Assembly (NCBI GenBank): GCA_963815475.1
Contig: CAWFHD010000001.1
Location: 124,001-188,000, forward strand
Direction: 5' to 3'
Length of the DNA: 64,000 bases
From: Sulfopaludibacter sp963815475
Lineage (GTDB): Bacteria; Acidobacteriota; Terriglobia; Bryobacterales; Bryobacteraceae
Shown: piece by piece, positions 58,598-64,000 of the stretch
Position numbering within the stretch: the stretch's first letter is position 1
Layout: the number at the start of each line of letters is the position of its first letter
The notes under the pieces: model-generated
The model's database searches: none
Seen by the model: only the letters and a program-made list of their open reading frames with translations
What the model was told of the DNA's origin: nothing
Program-made: the position numbers and the translations under genes

Positions 58598-58607
58598 CGG
58601 GGCCGGC

Positions 58608-60581
58608 ATGCGAACCTATCTCACAGCGGCAGTACTTTTTCTCATTTTCACTTCCGCAGTACCAGCGGCTGACTGGCGGCCGGTTGATGCGTCACTTCTG
58701 GCGCAAAAGACACCGAAAGTCGAGCCTGGAGCCGATGCCGAAGCCATATTCTGGGACGTTCGCATCGAGGACCGCCTCATGGGTCAGGACATATCCCTGG
58801 CCATGAATCACTACTTGCGCATTAAGATTTTCACTGACTTGGGCAAAGAGAAGTACGCCACAGTGGAGATTCCGCAATATGGCAAGCGGCGGATCGATAA
58901 CGTTGCTGGACGGACCATCAAGCCGGATGGCTCCATCGTTGAGTTAAAGAAAGACTCGATCTTCGATCGCGAACTGGTCAAGACTAAGGGCGTGAAGCTG
59001 CACGGCAAGACATTCACCCTGCCCAACGTGCAGACGGGCGACATCATCGAGTACCAATACAAAGAGACCCGCGACAATGAGCTGGCATCTTACATGCGTC
59101 TGCAGTTTCAGCGCGATATTCCGGTGTGGGATGTCAGCTACCACCTGAAGCCCCTGAATGTTCCCTGGCTGCCCTGGGGCATGCGCTCCATGGCTTTCGC
59201 GTGCAACCACCCACCGATCCTAAAGGAGCCCAACGGCTTTTACGGTCTCACGCTCACCAACATGCCGGCGTTCAAGGAAGAGGCTTATATGCCCCCCGAG
59301 GACCAGTTGCGCGCCTGGATTCTGATTTATTACGAAGAGGACAAGAAGATAGTCCCCGAGAAATACTGGAAGGAACTCGGCAAGAGTGATTTCGCGAAAT
59401 TTAAACCTCTCATCAGCCCCGACAGCCTTGTGAAGCGGACCGCGGCCGAAGTGACCACAGGCTTCACCAAGGACGAAGAGAAACTGATGGCGCTCGATGT
59501 GTTCTGCCGCGCCAAGGTCAAGAATCTCAGCCGGCAAGCGTCGCAGATGACTCCTGCCGAACTGAAGGCCATCAAGGAGAATCATTCACCCGGCGATACT
59601 CTGAAGCAGCAGGCCGGTTGGGGCTCTGACGTCGACCGGTTATTCGCTGCGATGGCAATCGCGATCGGGTTCGATGCGCGCCTGGCGCGGATTCCGGATC
59701 GGGCCGACACGTTCTTTTCGCCGGCCAGGCCCACCACCTATTTTCTGAATAGCATCAGCGTGGCGGTGCAGGTGGGTGGCAAGTGGGTATTCTTCGACCC
59801 CTCGACGCCGTACCTGGATAGCGGCATGCTCCGCTGGCAGGAGGAGGGTCAGCAGGCGCTGGTCTCCGATGCCAAAGAGGGCTTCTTCGTCCAGACGCAG
59901 TTCAGTCAGCCTCTACGCAGCGTGCGGCAGCGGCGCGCCACCTTCAAACTTCTGGAGGACGGCACGCTGGAAGGCGCTGTAACCTACACCTACACCGGCC
60001 ATACAGGCATGGGGCAGAAGGCCATGTATGAAAATATGACGCCGGCCCAGCAGGAAGAGGATTGGAAGAAGAGTCTGCAGGAACGGCTCAGCACCGCGGA
60101 GATGTCGGACTTCTCGATGAAGTACCCCAACGATCCGCTGCATCCCCTCACCGTGAGTCACAAGGTGACGGTTCCAGCCTATGGCACTCGCACCGGCAAA
60201 CGCATTCTGCTGCAGCCGGCGTTCTTCCAGCGCAACGTGGCGCCGCGCTTCACCGAAACCACCCGCAAGTGGGACATCTACTTCGACTACGGCTGGGCGG
60301 AGGATGACGAAGTCACCATCGAATTACCCGCGGGTTGGGAATTGGATCAACCGTTAAAGCCGTCCAACGCGAAATTGGCCGACGTAGGGGCATACGACGT
60401 GCAGGTGTTGAAGACCACTGATGGCCGGAAGATCATTTACCGCCGCAAGATGGAATGGGGCCGCGACAATAAGTTGCTTCTCCCCGCCGCGGCTTATTCA
60501 TCCTTGAAGAAGATCTTCGACTTCATTCAGGAGCAGGACAATTACACCATCGCCCTGAAAGCGGCTCCCGATGCTCAGTAG
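58608..60581 (+). CDS. DUF3857/transglutaminase-like protein, catalytic residues missing
   Basis: 657 residues with a signal peptide (YLTAAVLFLIFTSAVPAA). DUF3857 covers about residues 45-230 (YGKRRIDNVAGRTIKPDGSIVEL, VQTGDIIEYQYKE). In the transglutaminase-like part the cysteine box is replaced by GWGSDVDRLFAAM near residue 337, and the histidine segment by LNSISVAVQV, while FDPS keeps the aspartate. So the enzyme is probably inactive. It overlaps the next gene, an intact paralogue, by 11 nt. A binding or regulatory role is inferred. Confidence 0.88.
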   Translation: MRTYLTAAVLFLIFTSAVPAADWRPVDASLLAQKTPKVEPGADAEAIFWDVRIEDRLMGQDISLAMNHYLRIKIFTDLGKEKYATVEIPQYGKRRIDNVAGRTIKPDGSIVELKKDSIFDRELVKTKGVKLHGKTFTLPNVQTGDIIEYQYKETRDNELASYMRLQFQRDIPVWDVSYHLKPLNVPWLPWGMRSMAFACNHPPILKEPNGFYGLTLTNMPAFKEEAYMPPEDQLRAWILIYYEEDKKIVPEKYWKELGKSDFAKFKPLISPDSLVKRTAAEVTTGFTKDEEKLMALDVFCRAKVKNLSRQASQMTPAELKAIKENHSPGDTLKQQAGWGSDVDRLFAAMAIAIGFDARLARIPDRADTFFSPARPTTYFLNSISVAVQVGGKWVFFDPSTPYLDSGMLRWQEEGQQALVSDAKEGFFVQTQFSQPLRSVRQRRATFKLLEDGTLEGAVTYTYTGHTGMGQKAMYENMTPAQQEEDWKKSLQERLSTAEMSDFSMKYPNDPLHPLTVSHKVTVPAYGTRTGKRILLQPAFFQRNVAPRFTETTRKWDIYFDYGWAEDDEVTIELPAGWELDQPLKPSNAKLADVGAYDVQVLKTTDGRKIIYRRKMEWGRDNKLLLPAAAYSSLKKIFDFIQEQDNYTIALKAAPDAQ

Positions 60582-62505
60582 AGTGCTCCTGGCAGGCGTC
60601 GCCTTATCACTGCCAATCTCCGCCCTGGCCGCGGATGACACTCCGCCGTGGCTCAAAGAACTCACCGCTGTCACGCTGGCGCAGTACTCTGCCAAGGTCA
60701 ACAATGTGGTGCTCCTGAACGAGGAGCACGTCACCGTCAACGACTCGGGCAAACTGTCTTCCACCACGCGGACGGCCATCAAGATCCTGAACCGGCAGGG
60801 CGGCAACATCCTGTTTTCCGAGGACTACGATACCAGCAGCGGTAAGGTTCGCGACTTTCGCGCGTGGATGATCGCTCCCACGGGCAAAGTGAAAAAGTAC
60901 GGCAAGGACGAGATCCTCGACGTTGCCTGCGCACCGAACGATGTATTCAACGAATGTCGTCGGCGTGCCGTGTCAGGTAAGGACAACGCGGAGGCCGGCG
61001 CCATCTTCGCGTACGAAGCCACCACGGAATCGCAGGACTTCGCGAATCAATTGGCATTCCACTTTCAGGATTCCTCGCCAGTGCGGATGGCCCGATTCCT
61101 GGTCACGGTGCCTGCGGGGTGGGAGTTGAAGTCCTTCCCGTTTAACGGCGCGCCGAAAGATGCGACAGCATCGGGCGGCACCTACACGTGGCAGATGGAG
61201 AATATTGCTGAGCTACAGCCGGAACCATCCTCGCCCGGCTTCTTGACGGTGGCGCCGTGGGTGGGCGTCAGTCTGATCTCGGCCGGCAAGAAAGCGGTTC
61301 TCTCCTGGCCCGAGGCGTCCCGCACGCTCACGCAGCTCAACGAAGGACAATGGGAGCCGAACGAGCTGGTCGCCGCCAAGGCGCGCAGCCTCGTAGAAGG
61401 CGCCACTACGGAGCTCGACAAGATTCGCGCCATCGGGCGCTTCACGCAACAGATCAATTACGTTTCGATTCAGGTCAACCTATCGAAGGGTGGCGGCTAT
61501 CGCCCACACGCCGCCACGCAGGTTTTCCAGAAACTCTACGGCGATTGCAAGGACAAGGCCAACCTGACGCGATCGATGCTCAGGGCGGTGGGGATTACCG
61601 CCTATCCCGTCGCGATCTATTCAGGCGACCGCACTCATGTGACGTCCGAATGGCCATCGCTCGGGGCATTCAATCACGCCATCACCGCCATCCGTGTCGG
61701 GCCGGAGACCAAAGCGCCCGCCGTGGTGGAGTATCCGACGCTCGGACGGCTCCTGCTCTTCGACCCAACCGATCCATACGTTCCCGTGGGCTTTCTGCCA
61801 GACCACGAGCAGGCCAGCATGGCGCTGATCGGCGCGGGCGATCAGGGCGATCTGGTACGCATGCCCGCCGGCATCGCGGCCGCCGCGGATCACGATCGCC
61901 AGGTGGATGCGGTTCTCGGCGGGGACGGCTCCATCAAAGGCAAATTCACCGACAAGCGGACCGGTGAGGAATTCTCTTCCACCATTTCGATGTACCGCGC
62001 GAGCCCCAAGAGCGACTACGTGAAATATATCGAACGCTGGGTGGGGCACAGCATCCCGGGGGCGACCACGACGGCGGTGGAAGCCAAGGATGGCGCAGCC
62101 GAGTTCGTGGTCACTGGCCAGTTCGCATCGCCGCGCTTCGCCCAGCGGCCCCAACCGAGCATGCTCATCTTCAAGGCCGGCCTGTTGTCGCATGGGGAAT
62201 TGCGTTTGACCGAAAAGTCGCGCAAGTACCCGGTGGTGGTGGATGCCGATGCGCTGCAGGAATCGGTGCGCATCGAACTGCCCGCCGGCTTCAAGGTGGA
62301 TGAGTTGCCGAAGGCTATCGCGATTGAATCTCCGTTCGGCAAGTATCAGGCTGATTGGGCGTTGGAATCCGGGACCGTCGTCTTCAAACGGACGCTCGAA
62401 ATGCCGGCGCAGACCGTGCCATCTGCGAAGTATGCAGAGTTGAAGAAGTTCCTCGATTCAGTGGCGGGATCTGCCGAATCGCCGGTGGTCCTGCTGAAGC
62501 AATAA
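60571..62505 (+). CDS. DUF3857/transglutaminase-like protein with intact triad
   Basis: 644 residues with a signal peptide (LLAGVALSLPISALAA). DUF3857 spans about residues 30-220. The transglutaminase fold has C326 in GDCKDKANL, H369 in FNHAITAI and D398 in LLFDPTD, so catalysis is plausible (protease-like or amide exchange). A C-terminal beta domain follows. It starts 11 nt before the end of the catalytically depleted paralogue, implying co-translation. Substrates are unknown; it is probably periplasmic. Confidence 0.9.
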   Translation: MLSRVLLAGVALSLPISALAADDTPPWLKELTAVTLAQYSAKVNNVVLLNEEHVTVNDSGKLSSTTRTAIKILNRQGGNILFSEDYDTSSGKVRDFRAWMIAPTGKVKKYGKDEILDVACAPNDVFNECRRRAVSGKDNAEAGAIFAYEATTESQDFANQLAFHFQDSSPVRMARFLVTVPAGWELKSFPFNGAPKDATASGGTYTWQMENIAELQPEPSSPGFLTVAPWVGVSLISAGKKAVLSWPEASRTLTQLNEGQWEPNELVAAKARSLVEGATTELDKIRAIGRFTQQINYVSIQVNLSKGGGYRPHAATQVFQKLYGDCKDKANLTRSMLRAVGITAYPVAIYSGDRTHVTSEWPSLGAFNHAITAIRVGPETKAPAVVEYPTLGRLLLFDPTDPYVPVGFLPDHEQASMALIGAGDQGDLVRMPAGIAAAADHDRQVDAVLGGDGSIKGKFTDKRTGEEFSSTISMYRASPKSDYVKYIERWVGHSIPGATTTAVEAKDGAAEFVVTGQFASPRFAQRPQPSMLIFKAGLLSHGELRLTEKSRKYPVVVDADALQESVRIELPAGFKVDELPKAIAIESPFGKYQADWALESGTVVFKRTLEMPAQTVPSAKYAELKKFLDSVAGSAESPVVLLKQ

Positions 62506-62516
62506 GCCGGGAGTGA

Positions 62517-62522
62517 TATACT
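62517..62522 (+). promoter_or_regulatory. TATACT -10-like element 8 nt before the TIM-barrel gene
   Basis: TATACT, eight bases, then ATG 62531, with no Shine-Dalgarno. It lies 11 nt after the upstream stop codon. Confidence 0.42.
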
Positions 62523-62530
62523 TTCGGCCG

Positions 62531-63570
62531 ATGACGCGTAGACAAATTCTGGCCGTTTCCGCGCTTCCGCTGGCACGCGCGGTCGCGCAATCCGCCGACA
62601 AGCCCCTTCGCAATCTGGGAGGCGCCCCGCCGGATTTCCCATCCGCTCACGCATGGCGCGGGAAGCGCAAAAGCCCTTCGACTTCGTAGATTACTGTCAC
62701 AGTCTGGGGCTGGGAGTCGCCGAGACGCGGCTCGATCTTTCCAAGCCCGAGGCCGTGCGCGCTTTCCGACAGAAGGTGGAGAGCTACAACATGCGGGCGA
62801 TTCTCGATATCCCGCTGCCGCGCGACGAAGCCGGCGTGCCCGCGTTCGACTCCGCCATCCAGGCCGCCCATGAGGCCGGAGTCTATGGCCTGCACACCGC
62901 CATGACGCAGCGGCGCTACGAACAGTTCGACACGCTCGAGGCCTTCCAGAAAGACTTCGCGCGTTGCCAGAAAACCATCGCGCTCGCCGAACCGGTGCTG
63001 CGCAAGCACCGCGCCCGGCTGGCCATCGAGAATCACAAAGGCTGGCGCGCCTCCGAGCAGGCCGCATGGCTGAAGCATGTCTCCAGCGAATGGGTAGGCG
63101 TGCACTTCGATTTCGGCAACAACGTGTCCCTGTGCGAAGAGCCCGGCGAGACGTTGCGCACCCTGCTGCCCTACATCTTCTCGTGCCACATCAAGGACAT
63201 GTCTGTCGAGCCTTACGAGGATGGCTTCCTGCTATCGGAAGTGCCGCTGGGACAGGGCTTCCTGAACATCCCATATATGGTGGAGACCATCAAGCGCAAG
63301 AATCCGGAGATCCCGTTCGATCTCGAGATGATCACGCGCGATCCGCTCAAGATCCCGGTCTTCACCGACAAATACTGGGTGACTTTCGACGATGCCACGA
63401 GCCCGCTCCCCGGCCGCGATCTGGCGAAGGTGCTCGGCATCGTAATGCAGAAGGGCTCGAAGACACCGCTGCCGCACACCACCGGGATGCCTCTCGAGGC
63501 GCAGTTGAAACTGGAGGACGACAACGTCCGCACTTCCATCGACTACGCCCGCCGCCACCTTGACCTGTAG
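62531..63570 (+). CDS. Sugar phosphate isomerase/epimerase-like TIM barrel, frame broken near 62630
   Basis: About 346 residues in two frames. The first (ATG 62531) has a leader MTRRQILAVSALPLARAVAQ and KPLRNLGGAPP; one missing base then leads to GFPIRSRMAREAQKPFDF in the frame that runs to 63570. The barrel has AIENHKGWRASEQAAWLK, VGVHFDFGNNVSLCEEPG and HIKDMSVEPYEDGF, with Glu, Asp and His positions as in AP-endonuclease-2-like isomerases. An internal ATG at 62653 would give a shorter cytoplasmic form, but loses the conserved leader. The substrate is unknown. Confidence 0.82.
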
Positions 63571-63846
63571 CCCCCCTATGGGGTCAGACTCGGTATACCA
63601 AGCATTTTGCAGGCTGGCACTGGTAGTTGGGATGTTGATTCCGGATCGGCGAGACTCTCCGCTCAGGATTGGCGCGACAACTAACACCGGCCGCTTCGGC
63701 GGATCTGCCTGGGGGAGAAGAGGCACGTCCGCCATTTCATGCCGAGAGCTGTATATCCGAACACACCCCACGGGAGAACATCCTCCGAAATGGCAGGCAT
63801 TGTGCGGGAGAGGGAGTGCGACACTAAAGGGAGAGGCTCGACACCT
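63571..63846 (+). other. Intergenic region with a REP-like hairpin at its start
   Basis: CCCC-TAT-GGGG at 63573-63583 is followed by TCAGACTCGG. GGGGTCAGACTC-type words occur in REP-like interspersed elements of other bacteria. The rest of the region shows no recognised gene; small frames on both strands lack family signs. Confidence 0.35.
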
Positions 63847-64000
63847 ATGGACAAAAGATTAGAAAAGCGGCACAAACGCCAGGTTGCGCGTGCGAGAGAA
63901 CACAAGAAGCTGTCGGAGCCGGACGTCAGAACACCGGAACAGATTAAGGCAGCCAGGGAGGCCAGCCGGGCTCTCGGCGCCGAGCGCCACGCGCCTCCGC
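63847..64000 (+). CDS. Small basic hypothetical protein, 3' end outside window
   Basis: A frame open to the window edge begins at ATG 63847 with GGGAGAGG upstream. It reads MDKRLEKRHKRQVARAREHK, then SEPDVRTPEQIKAAREAS, a strongly charged helical sequence. No family is recognised. Coding status rests on the ribosome-binding site and on the helical, charged composition only. Confidence 0.45.
   Translation, partial: MDKRLEKRHKRQVARAREHKKLSEPDVRTPEQIKAAREASRALGAERHAPP

Overview
The window reads as chromosomal DNA of an acidobacterium, most likely of the Solibacter/Bryobacterales type. The basis is gene content: a VWFA-related protein of the acidobacterial type, an ADOP-style (MacB/FtsX-like) permease, a fused winged-helix/Ser-Thr kinase/beta-propeller protein, tandem DUF3857 transglutaminase-like proteins, LpxD (so a Gram-negative envelope), high GC and many secreted enzymes. 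This placement is inference. No rRNA, tRNA, CRISPR array or transposase gene was recognised.

Layout. 2-9681: a plus-strand block of a TPR metallopeptidase (cut by the window edge) followed by a MoxR ATPase / DUF58 / BatA-like VWA / DUF4175 operon. A GxxExxY nuclease-fold gene framed by a near-perfect 31-bp inverted repeat sits between moxR and the DUF58 gene. 9703-15310: a minus-strand run, in transcription order MoaD-MoaE fusion, VWFA protein, Hfq-like protein, inositol monophosphatase, altronate-dehydratase family enzyme, enolase-superfamily enzyme. 15388-22095: thioesterase, thioredoxin-fold protein, lactate permease, acyl-CoA ligase and a K+-independent-type H+-pyrophosphatase. 22565-28930: RHH/MazF toxin-antitoxin pair, metzincin-like protease, the kinase/propeller protein, a penicillin-binding transpeptidase, uracil-DNA glycosylase and an orphan Hcp. 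29047-40013: S9 peptidase, second TPR metallopeptidase, a DJ-1-like protein without its cysteine, the permease, a BaiN-type flavoprotein, lytic transglycosylase, M15 peptidase and a membrane protein. 40107-48983: ornithine cyclodeaminase-like TIGR00300 protein, QueF and a coiled-coil methyltransferase in one overlapping operon, then a PH-like membrane protein, CocE-type hydrolase, SulP transporter and ABC-F protein. 48958-64000: a polytopic membrane protein, GNAT, LOG, LpxD, a broken PIN toxin with its antitoxin, a secreted beta-propeller, an MFS exporter, a GH2 enzyme, two DUF3857 paralogues (the first lacking catalytic residues), a sugar-isomerase-like TIM barrel and a partial small gene.

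Three things deserve most attention. First, the GxxExxY cassette looks like a small inverted-repeat-bounded mobile unit: its removal would rejoin a Shine-Dalgarno to the DUF58 start codon. Second, many starts have a TAnnnT -10 element only 5-13 nt upstream and no Shine-Dalgarno, which suggests leaderless or ultrashort-leader transcription. Third, nine reading-frame breaks (six +1, three -1) fall in otherwise well-conserved genes. They more likely reflect assembly indels than real decay, and they affect how the genes must be read.
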